NCBI GenBank assembly: GCA_038134525.1
Contig: JAYPVI010000003.1
Location: forward strand, 62,001 to 126,000
DNA: 64,000 nt
Direction: 5' to 3'
From: GCA-002727735 sp038134525
GTDB taxonomy: Bacteria; Bacteroidota; Bacteroidia; Flavobacteriales_D; Parvicellaceae
The notes under the pieces are model-generated. The model did no database searches. It was given only the letters and a program-made list of their open reading frames with translations, and was not told the DNA's origin. The first letter of the stretch is position 1. Every line of letters begins with the position of its first letter. Below, piece by piece: positions 22,601 through 29,553 of the stretch. The translations under genes and the position numbers were made by a program.

Positions 22601-25445
22601 AATTATATCTTATGTAACACCTGCTGATTGTAATGGAAACAATGGAAATATAAAAATTAATGTCAATGGGGGTACTGCTCCTTTCTTCTATAATTGGAGT
22701 AATAGCAGTGTTACGGACTCTATTTTTAACCTCTCCGCAGGAGTTTATAATGTTACTGTAACTGATAATAATGGATGTGTTAAAACAGCCAATATAGGTT
22801 TACCGAACTTTAATGATTTAACCGTATCTACCGTTGTGACTGATGTGGCTTGTTTTGATGATAATACTGGTGCTATTATAGCAACTATTTCCGGAAATAC
22901 AGGTACAACAACCAATACATGGTTTGATGGAAATGGAAATAATTTAGGTTCAGGATTAAATATTTCTAACCTCATTGCCGGAGATTATATATTTGAAATA
23001 ATAGAAGATGGTTCTGGCTGCTATCATTTTGAATATATTACTATTAATCAAAACTCACCTATACAAACTAGTTTAGGTAATACGAATAATGCAAGTTGTG
23101 ATGTAAGTTGTGATGGTGAGGCAATGCTTGTAGTAAGTGGTGGTAGTCTCCCATATACTTACCTTTGGAGTAATGGCAGTATCACACCGTCTGTAAACAA
23201 CCTTTGTGCTGGTCCTAACAGCGTGTTAATAACTGATGCGCAAGGTTGTAATTCTGGACAAGTCTTTAATATTGAAAAAGACAATAATTTATCCTTTACC
23301 AATTCCACGATTAATGCAACATGTGGTAATTGTGATGGTATTGCCAACTTAACAGCAATAGGTGGTAGTGGTAATGAATCATTTACTTGGTTTGATGGAT
23401 CAGTCTCAAGCAGTCACACTAATTTATGTGCTGGAGTATATGGCTTTGAGCTTGTGGATAATGTAACAGGCTGTTCAATAATATCTGCTATAGAAGTTAG
23501 TGATGTTGGAGGGCCTGATAATTCCATAGTAAATACGGTAAACCCATCTTGCTTTAACGGTTTGGATGGTAGCGCTTCTGTTATTGCTAGCGGTGGAACC
23601 CCCCCATACAATTATTTTTGGATACCTAGCGGTCAAAATTCAAACATAATAACAGGGTTATCCGCAGGTCTTTATCACTTAGAAGTTGTCGATGATAATA
23701 ATTGTAAACTTGTTGTTCCTGTTTCAATAGCAAATCCTTCAATTCCTATTTTAGAGCATCTAACAGAAAATTCAACTTGTGGTTTAAATGATGGGGCTAT
23801 TTCTCTTGTGGTTTACCAAGGTAATGGCTCTTATACCTATAATTGGACTGGTCCAAACGGGTTTAATAGTAATTCTAAAAATATTTCAAATCTTGAAGCT
23901 GGTATTTATGAGCTTACTATAAACGATATTAATGGGTGTTCTTACCCATACACCTTTACAATTAATAGCGAAAATAACTTATATGTAGATTTAACTAAAA
24001 CCGATGTAATTTGTTTTGGTGGCAATGATGGTTCCATAACAAGTGCTGTTTCTGGTGGTAGTGGAAACTTTAATTATTTATGGTCCACCAATTCAACTAG
24101 TCCTAACCTAAATAATCTTGGATCAGGTGTTTATTCACTTACTGTAACCGACATTAATACCAATTGTGTTTCTAGTAGTTATGTAGAAATCCTAAGTCCA
24201 GACTCCATTTCAATAAGTACACCTTTTATCATAGAGCCAAGCTGTTATGCTTTAAATAATGGACAAGCTAGCGTTTCGATTTCTGGAGGAAATAATGTTT
24301 ATGCCGTAAATTGGACAGGAGTGGGAGTTGGTTTTAACCAATCAAATTTGGGAGCAGGTAACTATTCTATCACCGTTACTGATCAAAATAATTGCACATC
24401 AAGTGGAACTGTACAAATTAACCAACCTGACTCCATACAGGTTGTTGTAGATCAAATTATTAATGCTTACTGTGTAGATCAAAATGATGGAGAAATATAT
24501 ATATCTGTTTTGGGTGGCATTGGGCCTTATAATTATAGTTGGATCAATACAGATGGCACATATAGTAATACAATAGATCAAGATATTACCAACCTCTTAC
24601 CAAGTACTTATGTTGTTACCATCATTGATCAAAATTTATGTTCAAATAATGATACTGTAATTGTCAATGCACAAAATACCATCATCGCAAATGCTGGTTT
24701 AGACTCAAGTGTTTGTGTTGGTAACTGTTTGAATATTATTGGCGGTGGTGTAGGGTCTGCTGGATTGAGTTATTCTTGGAATATAGTTGATTCTAACACC
24801 ATTTTATCCTCAGATAGTATCTTAAGCAACTATTGTTTTAATGACACCAATGATGTTCGTTTTGTTTTATCAGTAACTGACCAAGGGTGTCTTGATAGTG
24901 ATACTATAACTATTACTGTAAATTCATTGCCTATTGTTGATGCAGGAATTGATATTGATGATATATATGGTGCAACTGTTTCACTTGGAGGTTTTCAAAC
25001 CGGGCCAACAGGTTCCACATTTGTATGGAGTCCTATTACAAACTTTGTCAATCCAATTGATAGTACGACATCAAATCCTGAAGTTACCGTTTTAGCCAAT
25101 CAAACATACAGCGTAACGGTAACAGACATCAATGGTTGTCAAAACAGCGATGAGATTGACATTATACTAATACCCGACATTTCCTATTCTTCTGGTTTTT
25201 CACCGAATAATGATGGTATTAATGACACATGGTCAATCGACCAAATAGATCAATTTCCCAATTGTAATGTAGAAATATATAATAGATGGGGAACACTCCT
25301 ATTTAAGTCTATAGGATACGCAGACAAGTGGAATGGCTTATTCAAAGAAAAACCTCTTCCTGTTGGAACATACTATTTTGTAATAGAACTTAACGATCCT
25401 CTTTTTCCTAATCCAGTAACTGGGCCAGTAACCATAATTAGATAA
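10668..25445 (+). CDS. Giant SprB-like surface adhesin (4925 residues, ~55 SprB repeats, type B sorting domain)
   Basis: A 4925-residue cell-surface protein resembling SprB, the mobile adhesin of gliding Bacteroidota. The start is GTG: an in-frame TAA lies at 10653-10655, no ATG follows, and GTG gives a good signal peptide ending INAQC. From about residue 50 to 4670 I count about 55 repeats of ~80 residues. Each has a SprB motif such as VSCFGFADGSIDL, a YxYxW strand, LxAGTYxVTVTDDNGC and a ..EP linker, so each carries two conserved cysteines. Six repeats carry acidic DxDxDGxGDxDD loops. One repeat is interrupted by a ~185-residue lectin-like domain (about 1189-1372). A PKD-like spacer and the CHU_C domain (SGFSPNNDGINDTW, VEIYNRWGTLLF, LPVGTYYFVIEL) end the protein. 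Its TAA shares one base with the ATG of the following PorP gene. Gliding itself is not demonstrated. Confidence 0.95.
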   Translation: MPLNKYLHRIGLLFFVLTVFCFNEQNLINAQCTGSEIPTTTVTSDYNGNDVSCAGVCDGEITITMTGGSVYGYQLFHQNTGTYYPGPTSNDFQASNIFNNLCQGDYDVTVLDSAVVYIPGILYGECSGFETISGAQGLTASFLGPSPPSCKDSCDGSVFINSTGGNTSGFLRYEMPVIGLDTLINPNGVRFLKVENLCSGIQSFTVTDVNGCTKTETENTIVEPPVFYGTINLTDALCEGDCNGIAEATPVGGNGGPFEYLWDDIPSSGGLGTSNIVNGLCENTTYTLHLEDSKDCPFDTTFNTVDVTPVSIGISSTTDASCSYLCDGEITINVSGGSGTYVSYEWYGGSIIGSGVYTGVDALTNSTLCPDSAYYVVVTDDNNCTHELLMPILSSPGDIQISGNPTDILCNGDGNGSISINTSGGNGTLNPSWTTLIPGSGIIPGDEDQTGLSGGTYKVVITDDNGCQDSATYVINEPNGIISGGSVSDVSCSGLSDGAITLNLSGGTGSLNTTWSGPPGFIDPNTDNLINLDSGTYQLNIVDDNGCIHDTTFILSTPAPIYANGVPNDVSCFGFADGSIDLSTSNGNNPYSWSWTSSNGFTSTDEDINLLDIGNYFVTITDNLGCTKDTSFTISQADSIDISGTVNNVNCNGDANGTINVTVAGGNNPLTWSWNSTDPTFIDPGANAANLANLNGGNYTISVVDILGCNKDTAFLVVEPDTIISAGTTTNVSCSGLSDGAITLNLSGGTGTLNTTWSGPPGFIDPNTDNLINLDSGTYQLNIVDDNGCIHDTTFILSTPAPIYANGVPNDVSCFGFADGSIDLSTSNGNNPYSWSWTSSNGFTSTDEDINLLDIGNYFVTITDNLGCTKDTSFTISQADSIDISGTVNNVNCNGDANGTINVTVAGGNNPLTWSWNSTDPTFIDPGANAANLANLNGGNYTISVVDILGCNKDTIFLILEPNAITTNITIDSNASCNGIADGGVTVVANGGTVAADYIYLWDDPSAQNTASATNLAAGSYTVTVTDDNGCNTTDNVTISEPDQLYAIPLLVNHVSCNGLSDGSATSIGVGGTVAADYTYLWDDPAAQATATSTNLAAGTYTITITDDNGCSADSTIDITQPNALTATHTIDAQVSCFGLSDGQATVTPSGGTNPYTYLWDDPAAQTTPTATGLSAGTYTCTITDNGAKSWNLNYNEDFNAAIGAEWDDNSTFVFRSETVSGNFANNDGLTLSLSALPAHDSIRIVFDFYAINTLDGNNTQWGPDLWTLALDNDTILHTTFSTQQGIDQSYPDEYDASNVINNPGGSSSLAGGDGSNGNPRFSKYLLNHVGLHSANTANINFSGFGLQGSGDESWGIDNIKVYLFGVNALAPCQHVETVVITEPNELDASAVKNSDVTCFGGNEGSATSSAIGGTIATDYQYSWNDPANQNTAMATGLVAGTYQINITDDNGCEDSATVTIDEPTEITTSALVANISCNGAGDGSLDLTSIGGSGTFLFDWDNDGVGDNDDFEDQFSLNAGTYCLSIIDQNQPLCQLDTCFIITESAALNIAETITNINCNGDSSGAINLIVTGGVVALDYNYSWVGINTGFTSTNGNISNLIADLYSIVVTDDDGCTDSTAFDVTENNALIITPSSTDAACGLNNGDASVVITGGVVATDYIYSWEDNTGSVISTSSSISAVGSGTYQIFINDDLNCIDSATIIINDLSASTLTIDSIKHESCSGDNDGFITVIITVSPPPGQLTWTGPVGFTDPGGNNTTISGLGAGQYIATLTDGAGCILQEVIDINEAQSLTINNVSTDPTCFGDGDGAIDLFVSGGNIGLSGNYTYDWDIDGIGDNDDSEDLSSLDGGDFTVTVYDDAGCSTSQTYTLNEPTQMTGSTTGNVVGCGLNDGTASVTVNGGTVANDYTYVWTNNSGLQVGASTTITSQPAGCYNIDVTDDNGCLFSDIACINNPTGPTITLDQIDSVSCFNGVDGNIFLTVTTVNNPPVFAWQTVTSGSPTNGEDLQNVNAGTYSITVTDNLGCVSGQTYTVFEPNDFTISSNVINLTCNDDSSGSIDLTVSGGTTDYNYSWTGPNGFTSTDEDINALIAGSYQITGTDNNGCIIPATTIDVTEPTSIGITLSVTPTDCDQPSGSITIVGNGGSVAADYTYELTDLVGTLISSSSLTSNLDIGQYIGFVNDDSNCFATDTIEVVTTGDPTITLDNIIDVDCAGESNGSIFITVNGGTAPYNYLWSGTVAPDPAHETAEDFENWFAGTYDVNVTDDNGCSSLLQNLAINQPITLFATINQDNPLCSDDSTGIITLNPTGGSPPYQYEWESNGIVIGNGISINSLPSGSYDFTVTDDNNCEYNNTVDLISPNALSLSTSSLASTCGNSVGTASVNVTGGTGAYNYTWSNTQTGTGLPNTTSAVNSLSSGIYQVLVTDDNGCTDSTNITVSDSDGPTLTYSSSNIACFGVSNGTIDLTVVGNGPPYTFSWTGPIGFINPATEDLNSLEPGNYAVFVTDPLGCSSAENITVGGPNDNIQIQSTITQMVCNNDSSGAIAINITGGTSPYNINWTGPNGFTSTDEDLTNLNDPGDYTISITDANGCPDTGPLTETYTITEPTALVIDTNIVQPTCDSTDGILYVTVSGGTVSGDYSYVWDDISTPEYNKSFDDSLTNIGAGNYVIRVTDDNLCSDSVIIAISDLNGPSLSAISTNVDCIGDDDGTIDLTITPIGTYTIDWDNDGTGDFDDNEDLILLAAGSYNVVVQDVATGCKSSLSVDINVGNTLDISLSTSVLSCNNDANGTISTTVTGGTSPYNYDWTLGGFTVSNDEDPINLSAGNYLLTLTDDNGCQKQDSIEITEPSSILLTGSSINSSCGQADGEVSVSAVGGTVTIDYIYSWFDIGNGYPGTPIGSGNANEINLVSGSYQVIVADDNGCLDSVSVSVSDDNAPTVSFSVTDVECFGDSTGAIDLTVNGISPFSYSWTGPSGFNDPGSVDSIGNLIAGGYSVIVTDDNGCTRTKNINVNGPALGLNINSSITDLTCNGDSTGAITIQINGGTAPYQTDWTGPSGFASTSEDLINLDTGSYILNIIDDQGCQFLNNIFYVSQPDSIEISGTITSPTCNASDGSISIIATGGTVATNYQYSWDNLSTPAFGIGILTSLSNIGAGNYQVTITDDLNCTASQVFAIANANAPTLTAVVTQIDCNGKTNGEIDLTISGTSSYTVDWDNDGVGDADDDEDLINLGANTYSVTVNDLSTGCISVLSEDIIEPDPISIGATTSNVSCNGANDGEITIFLAGGTGTLTPAWTTLVPGNGIIANNISQTGLGDGTYKLVVIDVNSCADSSTFTITEPDTISISHVLSQISCSDSVNGSIDITEVGGTGVLIPIWTSTNPSFTDPGVVDLSNLDAGQYNLNLTDDNGCVFDTAFIITKPDAIIANAGIQLVSCFGNADAEINLNTSGGDGNYSWSWIGPNGYVSINDTLIGLDTGQYLVTIVDGNLCQKDTLIQITQPDSLGLSASINLISCFGDTSGKINLTLSGGSFPFQFDWDNDGLGDNNDDDSLFNLSSGDYHVFVTDLNGCIVDSVFSLGQPSKLTLSATLSNNACSTDSNGIVELVTSGGVGGYLYNWSTSSGFTNSNDTISQLHSDTFNLTLIDGNLCQLDTFFVITSPSPLIANVSIIDANCGFSDGSAIANPSGGTVSGNYLYDWNIDGVGDNDDNPGISNLLAGTYSLSVIDDNNCTTDTTIIITNTSGPQVTINNTTDPSCFGANDGSIDASVSGGTLPYQIYWNPVSTSQSAVISNLSAGEHIINVIDAVGCVETDTITLNDPIPISIDLTLTNSNCQSCDGTANVVISGGNPAAVYSTEWSNGNTGNLASNLCSGIYTISVNDNFGCSKDSNFTISDDLTNIVANPTLTPPNCPGGTNGSISLNPTGGSSPYNFIWINNGSTSNAINNLSEGEYEVLITDNNGCTKGVSVSLNNNIDNIEIISYVTPADCNGNNGNIKINVNGGTAPFFYNWSNSSVTDSIFNLSAGVYNVTVTDNNGCVKTANIGLPNFNDLTVSTVVTDVACFDDNTGAIIATISGNTGTTTNTWFDGNGNNLGSGLNISNLIAGDYIFEIIEDGSGCYHFEYITINQNSPIQTSLGNTNNASCDVSCDGEAMLVVSGGSLPYTYLWSNGSITPSVNNLCAGPNSVLITDAQGCNSGQVFNIEKDNNLSFTNSTINATCGNCDGIANLTAIGGSGNESFTWFDGSVSSSHTNLCAGVYGFELVDNVTGCSIISAIEVSDVGGPDNSIVNTVNPSCFNGLDGSASVIASGGTPPYNYFWIPSGQNSNIITGLSAGLYHLEVVDDNNCKLVVPVSIANPSIPILEHLTENSTCGLNDGAISLVVYQGNGSYTYNWTGPNGFNSNSKNISNLEAGIYELTINDINGCSYPYTFTINSENNLYVDLTKTDVICFGGNDGSITSAVSGGSGNFNYLWSTNSTSPNLNNLGSGVYSLTVTDINTNCVSSSYVEILSPDSISISTPFIIEPSCYALNNGQASVSISGGNNVYAVNWTGVGVGFNQSNLGAGNYSITVTDQNNCTSSGTVQINQPDSIQVVVDQIINAYCVDQNDGEIYISVLGGIGPYNYSWINTDGTYSNTIDQDITNLLPSTYVVTIIDQNLCSNNDTVIVNAQNTIIANAGLDSSVCVGNCLNIIGGGVGSAGLSYSWNIVDSNTILSSDSILSNYCFNDTNDVRFVLSVTDQGCLDSDTITITVNSLPIVDAGIDIDDIYGATVSLGGFQTGPTGSTFVWSPITNFVNPIDSTTSNPEVTVLANQTYSVTVTDINGCQNSDEIDIILIPDISYSSGFSPNNDGINDTWSIDQIDQFPNCNVEIYNRWGTLLFKSIGYADKWNGLFKEKPLPVGTYYFVIELNDPLFPNPVTGPVTIIR
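12133..13528 (+). repeat. Near-perfect 726-bp tandem duplication inside the adhesin gene
   Basis: Positions 12133-12858 and 12859-13584 are related with an offset of exactly 726 bases (242 codons, three SprB repeats). Bases 12201-12802 and 12927-13528 (602 bases) are identical by line-by-line comparison. The first ~68 bases of each unit differ at several sites, and identity ends abruptly after 12802/13528. The reading frame is kept. This points to recent duplication or gene conversion; an assembly artefact is possible but would have to be precise. Confidence 0.95.
14233..14790 (+). other. Lectin/jellyroll-like domain inserted within a SprB repeat
   Basis: Residues of about 1189-1372 of the adhesin lack the SprB pattern and instead show a beta-rich domain: NYNEDFNAAIGAEWDD, VSGNFANNDGLTLSLSALP, IRIVFDFYAINTLDG and ESWGIDNIKVYLF. 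The last motif (DEx-W-GIDNI-V) is typical of concanavalin A-like/laminin G-like modules in secreted proteins. The domain interrupts the final hairpin of a repeat: the expected TITDDNGC is split into TITDNG before and C (in ALAPC) after, followed by the usual VVITEPNE linker. Binding of a glycan is inferred. Confidence 0.7.
25170..25442 (+). other. T9SS type B (CHU_C) sorting domain of the giant adhesin
   Basis: The last ~90 residues carry the three CHU_C hallmarks: FSPNNDGINDTW, IYNRWGTLLFKS and LPVGTYYFVIEL. This domain directs passage through the type IX translocon, and in SprB-like proteins it depends on a PorP/SprF partner, here encoded by the next gene. Confidence 0.9.
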
Positions 25446-26371
25446 TGAAATCACATTTTAAACATATTGCATTATTTTTAATTTGCTTTATTTACTACCA
25501 TAATTTATGGGGGCAGCAGATACCGGTTTACAGTCAGTTCTTCATGAATAAATATGTGAATAATCCTGCGTTTGCGGGAACAGGAGATAAATTCAGTGTT
25601 AGCTCTAATCACCGATACCAATGGGTTGGAATAACTGATGCTCCAAGAACCTATACATTAAGCATTGATGGTCCAACAAAAAAATCAAACAATGGCCTAG
25701 GTGCTTTTCTATACACAGACCATGTGGGACCCACAAGAAGAACAGGAATACAAGGTTCTTATTCGTATTTATTAAATGTAAATAGCAAAATAAAACTCTC
25801 ACTTTCCCTTAGTGCAGGTTTACTAGAGTGGAAAATTGATGGGCATAAATTAAATTTAATAGATCAAAGTGACCCTGCTTTATTAAACAACATTTTAAGA
25901 GATGTTGTTCCTGATGCGAAGTTCGGGTTTATCATGTTTGGAGACAAATGGCATTTTGGTGCCTCTGCAGCTAACTTATTACAAAATAAAATCACATTTT
26001 CTAGCTCTTCTAACAGTACTGGAAATAAGCTAGAAGATCACTATACTATACATGGGGGTTACGTAATTAATATTAATAATGATATTCAAATAGACCCTTA
26101 TTTATTAATGAGGTTGGTTTCTCCTGCTCCAACACAAATTGAACTTGGAGCTAAATTTTCATGGAAAAATACGGTATGGGCTGGTTTTACTTACAGATCT
26201 GCAAATAATATAGAAAATTTTGGGGGAGATGCTGCTACAATGTTAATTGGTTACACTCATCAAAATAATTTATCTTTTGGATACGCTTACGACTTTACCA
26301 CCTCAAACTTGGGAAATTACAGCTCTGGAACTCATGAACTTCTTTTTAGGATCTTATTCCAACATGAATAA
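25445..26371 (+). CDS. PorP/SprF family type IX secretion outer-membrane protein (second copy, adhesin partner)
   Basis: A 308-residue outer-membrane barrel of the PorP/SprF family, the type that exports SprB in Flavobacterium. The signal peptide ends near HNLWGQQ. The conserved core follows: YSQFFMNKYVNNPAFAGTG, SSNHRYQWVGITDAPRTY and the C-terminal pattern FGYAYDFTTSNLGNYSSGTHEL. Its ATG overlaps the stop of the giant adhesin by one base (TAATG), strong evidence for a dedicated partner. The 3' end overlaps the convergent O-antigen ligase-like gene by 40 bases. It is clearly related to, but divergent from, the PorP at 9545-10498. Confidence 0.95.
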   Translation: MKSHFKHIALFLICFIYYHNLWGQQIPVYSQFFMNKYVNNPAFAGTGDKFSVSSNHRYQWVGITDAPRTYTLSIDGPTKKSNNGLGAFLYTDHVGPTRRTGIQGSYSYLLNVNSKIKLSLSLSAGLLEWKIDGHKLNLIDQSDPALLNNILRDVVPDAKFGFIMFGDKWHFGASAANLLQNKITFSSSSNSTGNKLEDHYTIHGGYVININNDIQIDPYLLMRLVSPAPTQIELGAKFSWKNTVWAGFTYRSANNIENFGGDAATMLIGYTHQNNLSFGYAYDFTTSNLGNYSSGTHELLFRILFQHE

Positions 26372-27921
26372 TTTATTTCTTTATGCTGAGTTACAAATAG
26401 TGTGTATATAAATGAAAAAATACACACCCCTACTTGTCTTTCTAGCATATCATCAGAAAGCATAGAAACAATCATAAGTATTACAAAAACATTAAACAAT
26501 GGGTGTCTATAAACCTTGGATGATAACATTGGGTAAACCAATACTATTAACCAAATTAGAAATCCAACTATACCCAAATTGATTAACTGAGTAAGAAATT
26601 GGTTATGTGGATATTTTTGATTTTTAGTCGCTAATAAATTTGGTTGTGTTTTATATTCATTTCTTATTGCTTCTTTATACCCCCCTGTCCCGTAACCAAA
26701 AAACCAATGCTTTGAAAAGGCCTGAATCGCAACTTTCCAATAAAAAAATCGCTGAATTAGCGTTTGATTATTTGGGTTCTTAGTTTTATAATATTGCTGT
26801 AATTCAAAAATTAAGCTTCTCAATCTTTTTTCAAAAAGATTATATTTTATAACGGTTGTTTGACCATTTTCGATAGCTAAAATATCACTACTATCTAGCA
26901 TTTTAAGAGCATTTTCATCTTTTTTAAGGCCCATAGATGTTAGGTATCGGTAAATGGTGTATTTAATTTCCTGATCTTTTCTATCGTTAGCATAAAATGA
27001 GATATCACTTCTTCCATTCCATGCAGTAGCTAATTCTTTCTCTGCAATATTTCTCCACAAATAATATCCATTTTCTAATGTCAAATTACTGGTGTCATGT
27101 ATGTACTTCTCTCCATTTTTAGAATAAACAGGCAGCACATTATTTACAACTTCATTCTTGGGCGTATTTAGGTTATGATAGATTGAATTAAGGTGCAAAA
27201 AACCTAAAACAAGAAAAATAAAAAAACTTGTAATGGTAATCAATTTATATTTAGAAGAAAGCGATCTTATGTACTGAAAAAAAATAAAGAATACAACCAC
27301 AATTAAAGCTATATAAGAAGTAAATGAATTTAGTTGGTATAATACTATTACCAATAAAAGCATAGAAACTGTAGCAATTCCTTTATTTAATTTCTTGATG
27401 TAAAATAAATAGCCTAATAGAAAAAACCCAAAAGAAAGTAAAATAGAATATCTAATATGAGACATAAAAATGGATAAATCTCTGTTTGTTCCAGTGTTAA
27501 TTTTTGGATTAATAAAATTGTATTTAACCAGAAAAACAACTAATCCACTCAAGCACAATGAAATCAAAAAAACTGATAATAAAACTTTCCACTCTTTTGT
27601 TTTTAAAGGGCTTGTAGTCCCTATTACTAAAGGAAGCACCAATAGTGGCAGTTTAATCCTTAAACTAGTATATCCATTTGAAAAATCTTTTGTAAAAACC
27701 AACCAAAAGCATTCTGTAATAAAAAGAAGTAATAGCCCTAATAAGGCATGTTTATTTTTTAAAAAAAAATACCATTTCGTTTTAAAATTTCCTTCTAAAA
27801 CATAATTTATCATCAATCCTATCATAGAAAGACTTAGTAAAATCTTTCCAAACGAAAGGCCAATAGAAAATAATAAAAGGAAAAAAAGAAAAACTCTTCT
27901 ATGCGTTTTTTGACCTAACAC
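26332..27921 (-). CDS. O-antigen ligase/polymerase-like membrane protein
   Basis: A 529-residue polytopic membrane protein with about ten to twelve hydrophobic segments and a long soluble loop (about residues 240-375). The region HWFFGYGTGGYKEAI and the following YPHNQFLTQLINLGIVGF match the conserved periplasmic core of the Wzy_C family (WaaL ligases and Wzy polymerases), which transfer or polymerise undecaprenyl-linked glycans at the outer face of the inner membrane. Ligase and polymerase cannot be told apart by sequence alone. The start is GTG 27921, three bases after the ctpA stop; no nearby ATG exists. It is last in the minus-strand group DUF4271-hemD-rnpA-ctpA, and its 3' end overlaps the convergent PorP gene. 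Confidence 0.8.
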   Translation of the reverse strand: MLGQKTHRRVFLFFLLLFSIGLSFGKILLSLSMIGLMINYVLEGNFKTKWYFFLKNKHALLGLLLLFITECFWLVFTKDFSNGYTSLRIKLPLLVLPLVIGTTSPLKTKEWKVLLSVFLISLCLSGLVVFLVKYNFINPKINTGTNRDLSIFMSHIRYSILLSFGFFLLGYLFYIKKLNKGIATVSMLLLVIVLYQLNSFTSYIALIVVVFFIFFQYIRSLSSKYKLITITSFFIFLVLGFLHLNSIYHNLNTPKNEVVNNVLPVYSKNGEKYIHDTSNLTLENGYYLWRNIAEKELATAWNGRSDISFYANDRKDQEIKYTIYRYLTSMGLKKDENALKMLDSSDILAIENGQTTVIKYNLFEKRLRSLIFELQQYYKTKNPNNQTLIQRFFYWKVAIQAFSKHWFFGYGTGGYKEAIRNEYKTQPNLLATKNQKYPHNQFLTQLINLGIVGFLIWLIVLVYPMLSSKVYRHPLFNVFVILMIVSMLSDDMLERQVGVCIFSFIYTLFVTQHKEINYSCWNKILKRSS

Positions 27922-27924
27922 GAT

Positions 27925-29553
27925 TTAATAGCCTAATATTTTACGATAAAGTGAGTCGGAATTTAACACTTCTTGAGCCCTTTTTACACAGGAGTCATAA
28001 TTCAATGATGCTTCTATTCTTCCTGAATGATAATGATGTCTAGATATAATTTCATTTTCAATGAAAAATGAAATTTCATCTCTATACATTTTTAAGTCTC
28101 TTGAAATATTCACTTTAAAAATGCTGTCTAAATCTAAAAAAGTTTTCATGTTGTCTTTAAATCTTTTCTCCCTTACTGATGACTCTTTAAGTGATTCTAA
28201 TAGTTGAAATGATTCTGTTGTGTATTCAATATCTTGATTAATTACGTATTGGCTAAATCTAGCATATGCGGAATCACTCAATTTAAATGTGCTAGGAATA
28301 ATGGTGTCCTTTATGTTTTTAATTTCATTATTAGTAAAATCAGAAATATAATCGTCAAAAAGTAATTTTTCGGTCAATGGGTTATAATAGCTTGAGTTAA
28401 CTATGATGTCGGGCTCTATACCTCTAGAGTCAGTAACAATTCTTCCATTTTTGGTCTTAAACTCTTTTACAAGGCTATCTGCTATAGTAAGGGATTTTTT
28501 GCCTGCTGAATAATTAATTTTTTGAATACATCTTCCACTAGGGGTATAATATTTTGCTACAGTTAGCTTAATTTGCCCTCCAAAACTTACTTGTTTAGTC
28601 TGCTGAACTAATCCTTTGCCAAAGCTCGTATTTCCCATTACTACTGCCCTATCTAAATCTTGAAAACTTCCTGCAACAATTTCGCTTGCTGATGCAGACA
28701 TTTCATCTATTAATACCACAATTGGAATATCCTTTGCTTTGGGTAAATTCTGAGTCACATACGAACGATTCATTTCTTTTATTCTGCTTTTGGTGCTCAC
28801 TATTTCTTGCCCTTTATCAACAAAAAGATTCACTATTTTAACCGCCTCATTTAACAACCCACCTCCATTAGATCTTAAATCAATAATCAGTTTATCCACT
28901 TTTTGTTCTTGAAGGCTACTTAATGCTTCTTTAAATTCATTATGTGCCGTTTGTGTAAATGACGTTAATTTAATTATGCCAATATTTTTTGTGATCTTTT
29001 TCGAAAAGCTTACTGCGGGTATTTGTATGTCCTTGCGAATTAATTTCTTTTCCATTCTTTGATTATCCCTAATTATATCTAGGACTGTTTCTGAATCTGC
29101 AGCACCTTTTAGAAGTGACCCCACTTCATCTATGGATAAATTTTCAAGAGGGATACCATCAATTGATATGAGTTGATCACCCACCCATAAATCAGCTATA
29201 GTTGCTGGCGAATTTTCATAGAGTTCTGTTATTAATACTCTTGAGTCTTTGATTTTAATTGTTGCACCTATACCCCCATACTCTCCTGTTGTTGCAAATC
29301 GAAAATCTTCTATTTCTGATTCTGAAATATATACCGTGTAAGGGTCTAATGATTTGAGCATTGCATTAATAGCGGTCTTCATTACTTTTCCCGGTAGCAA
29401 CTCATCTACATAATTACTATTCAATTTTTCATAAACTGAAGCTATTATTCTTAGGTTTTTACTTATCTCAAAATAATCATCGTCTGTTTTTGATGCAGCA
29501 ATTAAGAGTATAGCAGTAAATGAAATTAAAATGATATTTCTAACCCTTTTCAT
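27925..29553 (-). CDS. C-terminal processing peptidase, family S41
   Basis: A periplasmic tail-specific serine protease of 542 residues. The order is: N-terminal membrane/signal segment (IILISFTAILLIAAS), PDZ domain (GEYGGIGATIKI to VGDQLISIDGIPL), then the S41 core (KLIIDLRSNGGGLLNEAV). By alignment with E. coli Prc/Tsp, the catalytic Ser is S288 in SASASEIVAG, the Lys is K313 in SFGKGLVQQ and the supporting Asp is D299. All are present, so it should be active. CtpA-type proteases trim the C-termini of envelope proteins; the substrate here is unknown. Its first codons overlap the end of rnpA by 14 bases, implying co-expression. Confidence 0.94.
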   Translation of the reverse strand: MKRVRNIILISFTAILLIAASKTDDDYFEISKNLRIIASVYEKLNSNYVDELLPGKVMKTAINAMLKSLDPYTVYISESEIEDFRFATTGEYGGIGATIKIKDSRVLITELYENSPATIADLWVGDQLISIDGIPLENLSIDEVGSLLKGAADSETVLDIIRDNQRMEKKLIRKDIQIPAVSFSKKITKNIGIIKLTSFTQTAHNEFKEALSSLQEQKVDKLIIDLRSNGGGLLNEAVKIVNLFVDKGQEIVSTKSRIKEMNRSYVTQNLPKAKDIPIVVLIDEMSASASEIVAGSFQDLDRAVVMGNTSFGKGLVQQTKQVSFGGQIKLTVAKYYTPSGRCIQKINYSAGKKSLTIADSLVKEFKTKNGRIVTDSRGIEPDIIVNSSYYNPLTEKLLFDDYISDFTNNEIKNIKDTIIPSTFKLSDSAYARFSQYVINQDIEYTTESFQLLESLKESSVREKRFKDNMKTFLDLDSIFKVNISRDLKMYRDEISFFIENEIISRHHYHSGRIEASLNYDSCVKRAQEVLNSDSLYRKILGY

